DNA of 64,000 nucleotides from contig OZ255620.1 in assembly GCA_965276665.1 (NCBI GenBank), positions 992,001-1,056,000 of the forward strand, read 5' to 3'. Source of the DNA: CAWGJC01 sp965276665. Its GTDB lineage: Bacteria; Pseudomonadota; Alphaproteobacteria; Acetobacterales; Acetobacteraceae. Numbering within the stretch: position 1 is the first letter of the stretch; each line of letters begins with the position of its first letter. This document shows positions 1 to 7,950 of this stretch, in pieces. The notes beneath the pieces are model-generated. The model ran no database searches. It was not told where the DNA came from and saw only the letters and a program-made list of their open reading frames with translations. A program made the position numbers and the translations under genes.

Positions 1-573
1 GATTGGTTCTACGCCGCGGTGATGGACGACGCGCTCGTGCTCACCATCGACCGTGCCTATTTCGAGCTGACGGGCGGCCTTGAGCGCTGGCTGTATCGGC
101 TGGTGCGCAAGCACGGCGGGCGGCAGCGCACGGGCTGGCGGTTCGACTTCCGCCACTTGCACCAAAAGTCCGGCGCGCTATCGCCATACCGGCGCTTCGC
201 GTTCGAGCTTCGCGACATCGTTCGTCGCCAGCCTCTGCCGGGCTACGTGCTGTTCGTCGAAGCCGAGGCTGGCGGTCGCGTCCTGCTCGCCTTCGAGCCC
301 GTATCCGCCTGTGGACAACCTGTGGAAGCGCTCGTGCTATCGGGAACGCCCACTATCGTGCCATCGGGAACACCACCCTCGTGCTATCAGGAACACAAAC
401 AGGGTGTAACCCCCTCGTATCAAACGACGAATCGCGCCCTTAACTTAGACTCTAACGAAGAGTCTAACCTTGTAGTGGGCGCGCGGCGTTTTGTGGATCG
501 CCGGCAGCCGGTCGTGCGTGCGGAGAGTCGACCGGGAAGAAAAGGCGAAACGGGCCAGCGAGGCGCGACATGA
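1..573 (+). CDS. repA: Plasmid replication initiator RepA (RPA family), 5' end missing
   Basis: The frame is open from the first base, so the gene begins before the window. The visible 190 codons contain the block DDALVLTIDRAYFELTGG and the stretch LERWLYRLVRKHGG, which I recognise from the alphaproteobacterial RepA/RPA initiator family; members bind iterons at the replication origin. The conserved part ends near codon 100. The remaining codons are low-complexity and coincide with a run of DNA repeats (334-395), so the tail is probably shaped by origin DNA and not by protein function. The TGA stop overlaps the parA start (ATGA at 570-573), giving a rep-par operon. Family call is from memory of sequence; the truncation is certain. 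Confidence 0.85.
   Translation, partial: DWFYAAVMDDALVLTIDRAYFELTGGLERWLYRLVRKHGGRQRTGWRFDFRHLHQKSGALSPYRRFAFELRDIVRRQPLPGYVLFVEAEAGGRVLLAFEPVSACGQPVEALVLSGTPTIVPSGTPPSCYQEHKQGVTPSYQTTNRALNLDSNEESNLVVGARRFVDRRQPVVRAESRPGRKGETGQRGAT
310..318 (+). promoter_or_regulatory. DnaA-box-like 9-mer next to the iteron array
   Basis: TGTGGACAA differs by one base from the reverse complement of the consensus DnaA box TTATCCACA. A weaker relative, TGTGGAAGC, follows at 321-329. Position immediately before three iteron-like repeats suggests an initiation site, but single 9-mers are weak evidence in GC-rich DNA. Confidence 0.35.
334..395 (+). repeat. Three iteron-like direct repeats inside the 3' end of repA
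   Basis: GTGCTATCGGGAACG (334-348), GTGCCATCGGGAACA (358-372) and GTGCTATCAGGAACA (381-395) are 15-bp direct repeats with starts 24 and 23 bp apart, that is about two helical turns, as expected for RepA-binding iterons. A possible degenerate half copy, CCTCGTATCA, lies at 413-422. They are within the open frame of repA and likely mark the vegetative origin. Confidence 0.6.
445..467 (+). promoter_or_regulatory. Perfect inverted repeat upstream of parA (candidate Par operator or centromere)
   Basis: TTAGACTC (445-452) and GAGTCTAA (460-467) are perfect 8-bp arms separated by 7 bp in a locally AT-richer patch about 100 bp before parA. The dyad has no T-run behind it, so a protein-binding site (autoregulation or parS-like) is more likely than a terminator. 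Confidence 0.4.
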
Positions 574-1208
574 TCGTCGCACTGCTGAACCAGAAGGGCG
601 GGGTCGGCAAGACAACGCTGGCGCTGCACCTGGCGGGCGCCTGGGCCGCACAGGATCTGCGCGTGTTGGTCGTCGACGCGGACCCGCAAGGCTCGGCACT
701 GGACTGGTCCGAGCAGCGCAGCCGCGAGGGCCTGCCGCGCCAGTTCGGCGTGCTCGGCCTGGCGCGCGAGACGCTGCACCGCGAGCTTCCGGAGATTTCC
801 CGCGACGTCGATCACGTCGTCCTCGACGGCCCGCCGCGGGTCACCGGCATCGCACGCTCTGCGCTACTCGCCGCCGACGTGGTGCTCGTGCCGGCCACGC
901 CTTCGCCGTTCGACGGTTGGGCCTCGGCCGAGATGCTGCGGCTGCTCGGGGAGGCGCGCATCTTCCGACCGGAGCTGATCGCGCGCTTCGTGCTGAACCG
1001 CTGCGCGGCTCGCACGGTTATCGCGCGCGAGACCGGCGAGGCGCTGGCCGAGCATGACCCGCCAGTGCTCGCGTCCCGCGTCGGCCAACGCGTCGCCTTC
1101 GCCGCTGCGGCGCGCACGGGACGGCTCATCGGTGAGCTGGATGGCCACATCCTCGGCGCGCGAGAGATCGCCAACCTGGCGGCCGAGATCGCCGGACTCG
1201 TGCCGTGA
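570..1208 (+). CDS. parA: ParA-family partition ATPase
   Basis: A 212-aa short ParA/MinD-type P-loop ATPase that moves plasmid or element DNA to daughter cells with a DNA-binding partner. Deviant Walker A motif KGGVGKTT at residues 9-16, switch I block VVDADPQGSALDW near 34-46 and Walker B block VVLDGPPR near 86-93 are all present. It lacks an N-terminal HTH, as in small type Ib ParA proteins, which usually leave autoregulation to a small partner encoded next to them. The start ATG overlaps the repA stop, and the TGA stop overlaps the GTG start of the next gene, so the three genes are translationally coupled. Confidence 0.9.
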   Translation: MIVALLNQKGGVGKTTLALHLAGAWAAQDLRVLVVDADPQGSALDWSEQRSREGLPRQFGVLGLARETLHRELPEISRDVDHVVLDGPPRVTGIARSALLAADVVLVPATPSPFDGWASAEMLRLLGEARIFRPELIARFVLNRCAARTVIARETGEALAEHDPPVLASRVGQRVAFAAAARTGRLIGELDGHILGAREIANLAAEIAGLVP

Positions 1209-1468
1209 CCGTGCGCGACCGCAAGCAGGGGTTTGCAGCCCGGCCCGCGAGTCCAGACGACTGGGTGCGGGCATCAGGCGACGGCCGACCTGCGCCGACG
1301 GGAGCGGACGCCTATACCGCCCGGCTCACCGTGGACGTCACCCCTGAGCTGCGCGGCCGGATCAAGATCGCGGCGTTCCGGCGCGGTCTGACCGCCGCAG
1401 ACATGCTGCGCACCTTGCTGGAACGAGAGTTCCCGCTCAACGCCGACGACCGCGGAGTGACGCCATGA
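1205..1468 (+). CDS. Small ParG/RHH-like partner protein of ParA (putative)
   Basis: An 87-aa protein starting with GTG inside the parA stop codon and ending inside the start codon of the next gene. The N-terminal half is polar and probably disordered. The C-terminal half (about residues 36-76) has a beta strand pattern TARLTVDVTPELRGRIK followed by two predicted helices ending ADMLRTLLEREF, the layout of ribbon-helix-helix DNA-binding proteins. Gene position directly after a short ParA suggests the centromere-binding partner. I do not recognise a named family; the role is inferred from context and fold pattern. Confidence 0.6.
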   Translation: MTVRDRKQGFAARPASPDDWVRASGDGRPAPTGADAYTARLTVDVTPELRGRIKIAAFRRGLTAADMLRTLLEREFPLNADDRGVTP

Positions 1469-1929
1469 AGGCGCTCACCGAAGTCGAGCTGTGTTGGCTG
1501 GAAGGCCGCATCGAGCGCTGGATCAGGTTCGGCCGCGACGTCGAGGAGCGCATCATCGACCGCTGCCGGCGTGTGCTGTCATTCGCGCCCGGCACGGTGT
1601 TCGCGTTCGTGCGATGGGCAGCGAACGACCACGGAACCGTCGTCTCGCGCATCGACATTTTGCGCGCCGTCGAACGTGGCAAGGCCTGCTCGACGATCCC
1701 GTGCGTGACACCCGGCGGTGAAGTCCTGCTGCGCAGCTTCGGCTGGCCGAAAGTGGAGCGGGTGCTGAAGGCCATCGACGCCGTGGACGCGCTCGGCGTC
1801 GATCCGGGCGACGCCGACCCGAACCACTGGCGGCACGTCCACAACCGTCTTTCCGCTGGCCAGGAGCCGCGGCCCTACACGCGCGAGCGCCATCGCGCCT
1901 GGCTCATGAGACTGAGGATCGAAGCATGA
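1465..1929 (+). CDS. DUF2840 domain protein of the conjugation module
   Basis: A 154-aa soluble protein rich in Arg, Trp and His. Its start region TEVELCWLEGRIERWIRFGR and end region YTRERHRAWLMRL match the DUF2840 proteins that sit between parA and the traF peptidase gene in many alphaproteobacterial conjugative elements. No signal peptide, membrane segment or catalytic motif is evident. It overlaps both neighbours by ATGA-type junctions. Function is unknown; constant gene position argues for a role in transfer or maintenance. Confidence 0.75.
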   Translation: MKALTEVELCWLEGRIERWIRFGRDVEERIIDRCRRVLSFAPGTVFAFVRWAANDHGTVVSRIDILRAVERGKACSTIPCVTPGGEVLLRSFGWPKVERVLKAIDAVDALGVDPGDADPNHWRHVHNRLSAGQEPRPYTRERHRAWLMRLRIEA

Positions 1930-2441
1930 CACGACGCAGACTCGTCGTGGCGACCGGCAGCGTCGCCATCGCCACTATCGCGCTCATGGCGGCCTCGAAA
2001 CACCCACCGATATTGGTCTGGAATGCAAGCGCAAGCGTGCCGATTGGGTTGTATGTAGTACGCGATGCAGGACGGCTTGCCACCGGCGAACTCGCCGTCG
2101 CGCGACCGCCCGAGACGCTGGCCGACTTCCTCGCAACCGGGCAGTACCTGCCCAAGGGCGTGCCGCTCATTAAGCACGTCGCGGCACTTCCAGGCGCCAT
2201 CGTCTGCCGCAGCGGACGGTCGGTCAGCATCGACGGCGTGGTCCGTGCTGAGGCCCGTGAGAGGGATCACGCCGGACGTCCGCTCCCGTCGTGGAGCGGA
2301 TGTCAAACAATCGCTGAGGACGAAGTCTTCCTGCTGAACGCGAACGAACCCGCGTCATTGGACGGCCGCTACTTCGGGCCCTTGCCGAGCGCCAACATCG
2401 TCGGGCGAGCCGTGCCGATCTGGACGGAGCAGCGGCCATGA
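1926..2441 (+). CDS. traF: S26-family signal peptidase (TraF type)
   Basis: A 171-aa membrane-anchored serine protease. A single N-terminal membrane segment (about residues 7-24) is followed by NASASVPIGLY, in which Ser37 matches the TraF nucleophile, and by VPLIKHVAALPGA, in which Lys83 is the general base. The block FLLNANEPASLDGRYFGPL (residues about 138-156) is characteristic of the TraF branch. In RP4 this enzyme processes and cyclises the TrbC pilin; a trbC gene lies downstream at 18.3 kb. It overlaps the preceding and following genes by 4 bp. Confidence 0.9.
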   Translation: MTRRRLVVATGSVAIATIALMAASKHPPILVWNASASVPIGLYVVRDAGRLATGELAVARPPETLADFLATGQYLPKGVPLIKHVAALPGAIVCRSGRSVSIDGVVRAEARERDHAGRPLPSWSGCQTIAEDEVFLLNANEPASLDGRYFGPLPSANIVGRAVPIWTEQRP

Positions 2442-3295
2442 AGGCGATGTTGCGAAACATGTCGATCGCAGCCGTGGCCACGCTCGGCTTGCTCTCCATC
2501 GGCGAAACGGCCGTGGCGCAACAACCCATCCTCCCTTCCCGGCCCGTTACTCCCACCACCGACCCAATCGCGGCTTACGTCGCAGAAGCCTCGCAGCGAT
2601 TCGGCATCCCGGAAGCTTGGATACGCTCCGTAATGCGGGTCGAGAGCGCCGGCGAGGTCGGGGTGACATCGTCGGCCGGAGCGATGGGCCTCATGCAGGT
2701 GATGCCCCAGACGTACGCCACAATGCGTGTAAGGCTCGGCCTGGGTGCCAATGCCTACGACCCGCACGACAACATAATGGCGGGCGCGGCCTTCCTGCGC
2801 GACATGCACGACCGCTATGGTGATGCTGGTTTCCTGGCCGCCTACAACGCCGGTCCGGCGCGCTACGAGGAGTTCCGGGCTGGCGGGCGGGCGCTGCCCT
2901 CAGAGACGATCCTGTACATGGCTCGTCTTGGTCCGATGCTCGGCTTGGATGGCGGAGTGGCGCTCGCGGTCAACGTGCCGAGTGTGGTCGCGACACCGGA
3001 AGCCGCGCCGATCTTCGTCTCGCTTCACGGCAACGTCGCTGTCGTTGGCCTGCAGCGCCACTCGACCCCGACCGTCCAGCTCGCAGCAGCCGACGTGCAG
3101 GCCGGCGACCGAGCTGCGGGCCTTTTCACGTCGCGGGTGCCGTCGTCTGACCGCACGCCAGCGAGTGCCGAACGCGTCACGCCCACACCGATTTACACGC
3201 AGCCACCGAGCGCTGCTTCGCCCAGTCCAGTGCCGCTCGACGGCCAAAGGGACACGATTTTCGTGCAGCGCGGCACAGGGCGGGCCAGCCCATGA
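2438..3295 (+). CDS. Conjugation-associated lytic transglycosylase (VirB1/TrbN-like)
   Basis: A 285-aa exported muramidase expected to open peptidoglycan for the secretion channel. A Sec signal peptide spans about residues 1-27 (TAVAQQ at the cleavage region). The SLT fold follows: catalytic Glu69 in MRVESAGE, the motif AGAMGLMQVMPQT (about 80-92) and AAYNAGPARY (about 135-145). After residue 200 the protein becomes a proline/serine-rich tail with no fold I can name. It overlaps traF by 4 bp and the next gene by 4 bp. Confidence 0.88.
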   Translation: MKAMLRNMSIAAVATLGLLSIGETAVAQQPILPSRPVTPTTDPIAAYVAEASQRFGIPEAWIRSVMRVESAGEVGVTSSAGAMGLMQVMPQTYATMRVRLGLGANAYDPHDNIMAGAAFLRDMHDRYGDAGFLAAYNAGPARYEEFRAGGRALPSETILYMARLGPMLGLDGGVALAVNVPSVVATPEAAPIFVSLHGNVAVVGLQRHSTPTVQLAAADVQAGDRAAGLFTSRVPSSDRTPASAERVTPTPIYTQPPSAASPSPVPLDGQRDTIFVQRGTGRASP

Positions 3296-3585
3296 GGGCG
3301 AGGATGGTTACCGTCGTGCTCTGGGCAGTGTTGTCGCAAGCGGTCGTGCTGCGGTGCTATGTTTGGCTAGGATTGTTGGTCCCGGATAGAGCTTTGCTGA
3401 AGTCAGGGAGAACAGGACGGCAAGATAAAAGCCGCGATGTGCGGCTCGGTCGGTCGGAGCGCTGGCGCTTTGTTATCAACAGCTTCGACACGCATTTGGC
3501 GATGTGTGCCGGGAGCACACGATGTGGGGCCACGCGGGACCGCTTGAGATTGCTCGGGCGAGCGCACCTCGCGAGCGACTCATGA
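3292..3585 (+). CDS. Unknown 97-aa protein coupled between the transglycosylase and relaxase genes
   Basis: The ATG lies in the transglycosylase stop (ATGA) and the TGA lies in the relaxase ATG (ATGA), so both borders show the coupling signature seen throughout this operon. Residues about 4-30 are hydrophobic (TVVLWAVLSQAVVL, then a second WLGLLV stretch), and the rest is Arg-rich. Base composition dips to lower GC in the middle, and the stretch also holds an inverted repeat, so the DNA may double as an oriT region. No family is recognised. The gene could be non-coding filler that happens to stay open. Confidence 0.4.
   Translation: MRARMVTVVLWAVLSQAVVLRCYVWLGLLVPDRALLKSGRTGRQDKSRDVRLGRSERWRFVINSFDTHLAMCAGSTRCGATRDRLRLLGRAHLASDS
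3504..3520 (+). promoter_or_regulatory. Inverted repeat before the relaxase start (weak oriT candidate)
   Basis: GTGTGC (3504-3509) and GCACAC (3515-3520) are perfect 6-bp arms with a 5-nt spacer, about 60 bp before the relaxase ATG. Relaxase genes often lie beside their own oriT. I found no convincing RP4-type nick sequence (YATCCTGY) next to it. Confidence 0.25.
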
Positions 3586-5309
3586 AGCCCAGCGACGACG
3601 AAATTCGCATTCGGCCAGGCCGCGTCCGCTCGCGCGGCGATGCCAGTGGCAAGCGCTTCGTCAGCCAGGTGCTGCGGGCCACCAAAAAGGCGGGCGGGGT
3701 CTCGCGCCGAATAGCGTCGTCATCCCGATCGAGCACCTTCGGCCGTGGCCGCTCCGCCAGTCTTCGCGCCGTCCGCGGACTGAATGCCCGAACCCGGCTC
3801 GTGACCGTCAAGGTGCGTGTTGTCCGGCACGGCACTCGCGCGGCACCTCTCGCCACCCATGTCGCCTACTTGCAGCGCGACGGCGTCACCAAGGACGGTG
3901 CCGCCGGCCGCCTCTTCAGTGGGGAGCGCGGCGAAGCCGATGGGCGCGCATTCGCCGAACGCTGTGTCGACGATCGCCACCATTTCCGCTTCATCGTCTC
4001 GCCCGAAGACGCGGCTGAAATGGCTGACCTTAAGGCGTTCACCCGCGACCTGATGGCCAACGCCGAGCAGGATCTCGGAACGCGGCTCGACTGGGTTGCG
4101 GTCGAGCACCACAACACCGAGCACCCGCATGTCCACGTCCTGGTCCGAGGGCGGATCGACGACGGCGCGGACCTGGTGATCTCCCGCGACTACATCACGG
4201 AGGGTATGCGGTCTCGCGCCCAAGCGCTCGTCACCATTGAGCTCGGGCCGCGGACCGATCTGGAGATGCGGCGGAGTCTTGGCGCGCAGGTGGATGCCGA
4301 ACGCTGGACGCCTCTCGACCTCAGTCTGGCTCGGCGCGCGGCCGACAACGATGGCGTGGTGGACCTTCGACCCGATGGCGCTGTCCAGCCCGACGCCGCT
4401 CATCATGCCCGCATCGGCCGAATGCAGAAGCTGGAGCGGCTCGGGTTGGCGACGCCAGCCGGATCTGCGCAATGGACGCTGAGCCTCGAGGTGGAGAGTT
4501 CCCTTCGCGCGCTCGGCGAGCGCGACGACATCATCAAGCGCTTGCATCGGGCGCTGGGCGAACGAAGCCCTTCCGAATGGGTCATCGCCGGTGAGGCGGT
4601 CGAGCGCCTTCCACTGGGAAAGCTGGTCGCCCGCGGTCTCGACGACGAGCTGAAGGGGACGGCCTACGCCATCGTTGACGGCGTGGACGGGCGCGCCCAC
4701 CACATTCGCCTGCCGGACCTCGATGCGACCAGCGACGCCGCGCCGGGTGCTGTCGTCGAACTGCGGCGGTTCACAGACGCAGGTGGCCGCGAGCGCGTCG
4801 CGTTGGCCGTGCGCTCCGACTTGGGCGTCGAGGCGCAGGCGACATCCCAGGGCGCGACCTGGCTCGATCGTCGGCTGATCGCGCGGGAGCCGGCCCCGCT
4901 ATCAGTGAACGGGTATGGAGCCGACGTGCGTGCGGCGCTTGACCGACGCACCGAGCATCTCGTCAGCGAGGGTTTGGCGCGCCGGCAAGGTCAGCGCGTG
5001 CTGTTTGCCCGCGACCTGCTCGACACCCTCCGCCAGCGCGAGCTTGGGGCGGCCGGCGAGCGCATTGCCGCTGAGACCGGGCTGCCCGCTCGGACTGCAG
5101 CCGACGGCGAGCATGTCGCCGGCGTTTACCGCCAGCGCGTCACGCTTGCCTCCGGGCGTTTTGCCATGATCGACGATGGTCTCGGCTTCAGCCTCGTGCC
5201 GTGGACGCCGACGATGGATAGACATTTTGGTCGTCAGGTTTCCGGTGTCGCGACCACGACTGGAGTAAACTGGACTATGGGCCACAAGCGTGGCCTCGGC
5301 ATTAGCTAA
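3582..5309 (+). CDS. Relaxase / mobilisation nuclease with DUF3363 C-terminus
   Basis: A 575-aa DNA relaxase that nicks oriT and pilots the strand into the coupling protein. I start it at ATG 3582 because it overlaps the preceding stop; an in-frame ATG at 3504 would add 26 residues without support. The metal-binding histidine motif is HPHVHV (about residues 181-186), preceded by EHHNTE; the candidate nucleophile is the Tyr in THVAYLQRDG near residue 96. The C-terminal 250 residues are the DUF3363 region and end in HKRGLGIS, close to the family's usual ending, so the gene is complete. traG normally follows; here it is displaced by about 9.5 kb. Confidence 0.88.
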   Translation: MKPSDDEIRIRPGRVRSRGDASGKRFVSQVLRATKKAGGVSRRIASSSRSSTFGRGRSASLRAVRGLNARTRLVTVKVRVVRHGTRAAPLATHVAYLQRDGVTKDGAAGRLFSGERGEADGRAFAERCVDDRHHFRFIVSPEDAAEMADLKAFTRDLMANAEQDLGTRLDWVAVEHHNTEHPHVHVLVRGRIDDGADLVISRDYITEGMRSRAQALVTIELGPRTDLEMRRSLGAQVDAERWTPLDLSLARRAADNDGVVDLRPDGAVQPDAAHHARIGRMQKLERLGLATPAGSAQWTLSLEVESSLRALGERDDIIKRLHRALGERSPSEWVIAGEAVERLPLGKLVARGLDDELKGTAYAIVDGVDGRAHHIRLPDLDATSDAAPGAVVELRRFTDAGGRERVALAVRSDLGVEAQATSQGATWLDRRLIAREPAPLSVNGYGADVRAALDRRTEHLVSEGLARRQGQRVLFARDLLDTLRQRELGAAGERIAAETGLPARTAADGEHVAGVYRQRVTLASGRFAMIDDGLGFSLVPWTPTMDRHFGRQVSGVATTTGVNWTMGHKRGLGIS

Positions 5310-5336
5310 GCGGCAGGTTCCGACAAGATGGAGCCG

Positions 5337-5355
5337 CTCGACGGGCGCCGTCGAG
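5337..5355 (+). terminator. Perfect GC-rich hairpin after the relaxase gene
   Basis: CTCGACGG (5337-5344) and CCGTCGAG (5348-5355) are perfect 8-bp arms around a 3-nt loop, starting 28 bp after the relaxase stop. There is no T-tract, so it may be a Rho-assisted terminator or the sub-terminal hairpin of the adjacent IS91-family element, which also carries hairpins at its ends. Confidence 0.4.
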
Positions 5356-5502
5356 TGGCCGGAGATGGCCGAAGAACGAACCCGCTGCGCGGGAGGGGTG
5401 TGGTTCTAACGGCAACGTAGCGGTTGGGTGTCACAGTGCGGTTGAGCGCGATCGGGTAGCGAGCGGAACATTCTGGCTTCTCAAACCGAGAGGAGCCGAC
5501 TA

Positions 5503-6411
5503 ATGGACCAACTCACCCGCGCCGCTACGATCAGCCCGCTGCGGCAGCGCCTGATCGACGACATGAACATGCGCCGTTTCTCGCGCGAGACCCAGCGCAA
5601 CTACATCCGCGACATCGGACGGTTCGCCAGCTTCCTGGGCCGTTCGCCCCACACCGCGACCGCGGAGGATCTGCGCCGGTTCCAGATCGAGCAGCGTGAC
5701 GCCGGCATGGGGTTGCCAACCATGAACAGCATCGTCTCGGCGCTGCGGTTCCTGTTCACCAGCACGCTCGACCGGCCCGACCTGGCGCGCAAGCTGGTCC
5801 GGGTGGCGCACCCGCGTAACCTGCCCGTCGTGTTGTCCCGCGACGAGGTGGCGCGACTGCTGGCCGCGACGACCTGCCTCAAGCATCAGGCGGCACTCTC
5901 GGTCGCCTATGGCGCGGGCCTGCGCGTCGCGGAGGTCGCGGCGCTCAAGGTCGCCGACATCGACAGCGAGCGCATGCTGATCCGCGTCGAGCGCGGCAAG
6001 GGTGGTCAGTTTCGCAACGCCATGCTCGCCGCCGACCTGCTGACCCTGCTGCGGGAGTGGTGGCGGGCCGGACGCGAGCAGGGAGTGATGCATCGCGAGG
6101 GTTGGCTGTTCCCGGGGCAACACGCCACCAAGCCGATCAGCACGCGGCAGCTGCATCGCGTGGTCGCCGACGCGGCACAGGCGGCCGAGATCGCCAAGCG
6201 GGTCGGGCCGCACACCCTGAGGCACAGCTTTGCCACCCACCTGCTCGAGGACGGGGTCGACATTCGTGTCATCCAAGTTCTGCTCGGACACGCCAAGCTC
6301 GACAACACCGCCCTCTACACCAAAGTCGCGACCCGGACCGTCCGCGCCGTGACCAGTCCGCTCGACAAGCTCGGCATGTTCAGGCCCCGGGAGAGCGCTC
6401 CCGCCGGCTGA
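5503..6411 (+). CDS. Tyrosine recombinase of the IS91-like element
   Basis: A 302-aa phage-integrase-type recombinase. The N-terminal SAM-like core-binding domain (about 10-95) includes RFSRETQRNYIRDIGRFASF. The catalytic domain shows Arg near 140 in AYGAGLRVAEVAAL, a Lys in RGKGGQFR, the box HTLRHSFATHLLEDG (His-x-x-Arg), His in LLGHAKLDNTALYTKVA and the nucleophilic Tyr in the same segment. A strong ribosome site GAGAGGAG precedes the ATG. It is 4 bp from the transposase start, so the two are co-expressed. In this IS group the recombinase is an accessory protein of uncertain role. Confidence 0.88.
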   Translation: MDQLTRAATISPLRQRLIDDMNMRRFSRETQRNYIRDIGRFASFLGRSPHTATAEDLRRFQIEQRDAGMGLPTMNSIVSALRFLFTSTLDRPDLARKLVRVAHPRNLPVVLSRDEVARLLAATTCLKHQAALSVAYGAGLRVAEVAALKVADIDSERMLIRVERGKGGQFRNAMLAADLLTLLREWWRAGREQGVMHREGWLFPGQHATKPISTRQLHRVVADAAQAAEIAKRVGPHTLRHSFATHLLEDGVDIRVIQVLLGHAKLDNTALYTKVATRTVRAVTSPLDKLGMFRPRESAPAG

Positions 6412-6415
6412 GGCG

Positions 6416-7609
6416 GTGCGAACCTCGCTCGAGGTCGCCGATATCTTCCGTGCTGCCGGGCCCGCTTACCGGACCAACCATGCCGGACAGCTGAGCCTGC
6501 AGCAGCTCAAGGTCATGGCGGCGATCGAGGCCTGTCGCACCGCCGCCCTCGGCGGCCACATCGAGGGTTGCCAGAACTGCGGCCATCGACGCATCGCTTA
6601 TAACAGCTGTCGCAACCGGCACTGTCCCAAGTGTCAGGCCGCTGCCGCACGCGACTGGCTGGCCATTCGTGAGGCCGACCTGCTGCCGGTCGGCTACTTC
6701 CACGTCGTGTTCGGCCTGCCGGCCGAGGTCGCCGATATCGCGGCCCAGAACAAGGCGGCGGTCTACGACCTGCTGTTCCGCGCGGCGTCGCAGACCATGC
6801 TGATCATCGCCGCCGATCCACGCCATCTCGGCGCGCGCATCGGCATCACCGCCGTGCTGCACAGTTGGGGCTCGGCGCTGACCCGCCACCCGCACATCCA
6901 CATGACCGTGCCCGGCGGCGGCATCTCGCTCGACGGCCAGCGCTGGGTCTCGTCGCGCCCAGCGTTTCTGTTGCCGGTGCGTGTGCTCGGCAAGCTGTTC
7001 CGCCGGCTGTTCCTGACCCGGCTGACCGAGTTGTTCGACGCGGGCCAGTTGCGGTTTTTCGGCCGGCTGGTCGGATTGAACGACACGGCCGCATTCCGGC
7101 GCCACTTGGCACCTACCCGCAGGAAACCCTGGATCGTCTACGCCAAGCCACCATTCGCGGGGCCAGCGGCGGTGCTGGCCTATCTGTCGCGCTACACGCA
7201 CCGGGTCGCGATCTCCAACCGCCGACTGACCGCCGTGGACGAGCGCGGTGTCACGTTCCGCTACAAAGACTACCGCCGCGACGGTGCCGATCGGTATCGC
7301 ACCATGACGCTACCCACCGACGAGTTCATCCGCCGGTTCCTGCTGCACGTCCTGCCGCGGGGATTCCACCGCATCCGCCACTACGGCCTACTCGCCAGCG
7401 GCACCCGCCGCGACAACCTGGCCCGCGCCCGCGAACTCCTCGCCGTGCCGCCACCAGCACCCGAACCAGACGCGGCCGACCCTGCCGACTACCGGCCGGC
7501 CTGCCCATGCTGTGGCGGGTGCATGCTGATCCTCGAGACTTTCGAGCGTTTCGCCCAGCCTCGCGCGCCGCCGCGGCCGACGTGCTCATCCGGCAGGACT
7601 GCGTCGTGA
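6416..7609 (+). CDS. IS91-family transposase (Y2 HUH rolling-circle type)
   Basis: A 397-aa rolling-circle transposase. An N-terminal zinc finger has Cys/His residues in EGCQNCGHRR and CRNRHCPKCQ (about 50-80). The HUH metal motif is TRHPHIHMTVPGGG near residue 158. The catalytic tyrosine region is VLAYLSRYTHRVAISN followed by FRYKDYRRDG. The start is GTG at 6416; ATG 6514 lies inside the conserved region and would be too late. The C-terminal end carries a further CPCCGG pair and then an irregular Pro/Ser tail. Transposition would be replicative with one-ended events possible. Confidence 0.88.
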   Translation: MRTSLEVADIFRAAGPAYRTNHAGQLSLQQLKVMAAIEACRTAALGGHIEGCQNCGHRRIAYNSCRNRHCPKCQAAAARDWLAIREADLLPVGYFHVVFGLPAEVADIAAQNKAAVYDLLFRAASQTMLIIAADPRHLGARIGITAVLHSWGSALTRHPHIHMTVPGGGISLDGQRWVSSRPAFLLPVRVLGKLFRRLFLTRLTELFDAGQLRFFGRLVGLNDTAAFRRHLAPTRRKPWIVYAKPPFAGPAAVLAYLSRYTHRVAISNRRLTAVDERGVTFRYKDYRRDGADRYRTMTLPTDEFIRRFLLHVLPRGFHRIRHYGLLASGTRRDNLARARELLAVPPPAPEPDAADPADYRPACPCCGGCMLILETFERFAQPRAPPRPTCSSGRTAS

Positions 7610-7912
7610 TCCGGCACGGCATGATTGGCATCGCGATCGAAGCCCTTTTGCGGTCGATGGCAGACTGTTGCCCTCGTGCCCGGAATCACCTGAGACACCG
7701 GCGCCGCAGTGCCAGTCTCATGACGGTTTGCGGAATTGACCGCAGCGCTCAGCGCCTGTTTAGCCTGGATAAGCGACCGATAGTCGGCTCGCGGCTGATC
7801 TTTCAGCCCAGCCCGAATACTGAATCCCCATAGAGACCTCTCTCGGCCCGCGGGTTCGTTCCTCGGGGACTTTCGTACGCCTCCGGCGCCCGAAACTCTT
7901 CACGGAAGCGGA

Positions 7913-7931
7913 CCGGCCGCTTTCGGGCCGG
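7913..7931 (-). terminator. Hairpin downstream of the SRPBCC pseudogene
   Basis: CCGGCC and GGCCGG arms around the 7-nt loop GCTTTCG form a stable stem 20 bp beyond the minus-strand stop at 7951. No T-run follows, so it would be a Rho-assisted or attenuating terminator at best. Confidence 0.3.
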
Positions 7932-7950
7932 CGATACAGAGGAGCGGACA

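Larger units (their letters stand above)
5369..7866 (+). mobile_element. IS91-family element with a companion tyrosine recombinase
   Basis: The element contains a tyrosine recombinase gene (5503-6411) and a Y2/HUH transposase gene (6416-7609) in one operon, the layout of the recombinase-bearing branch of IS91-like rolling-circle elements. The outer sequences CCGAAGAACGAACCCG (5369-5384) and CGGGTTCGTTCCTCGG (7851-7866) are inverted copies with 15 of 16 matches, so I use them as approximate ends; true termini are not proven. Classical IS91 elements have no long inverted repeats, so this pairing is notable. Between 7612 and 7850 I see no gene. Confidence 0.7.
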
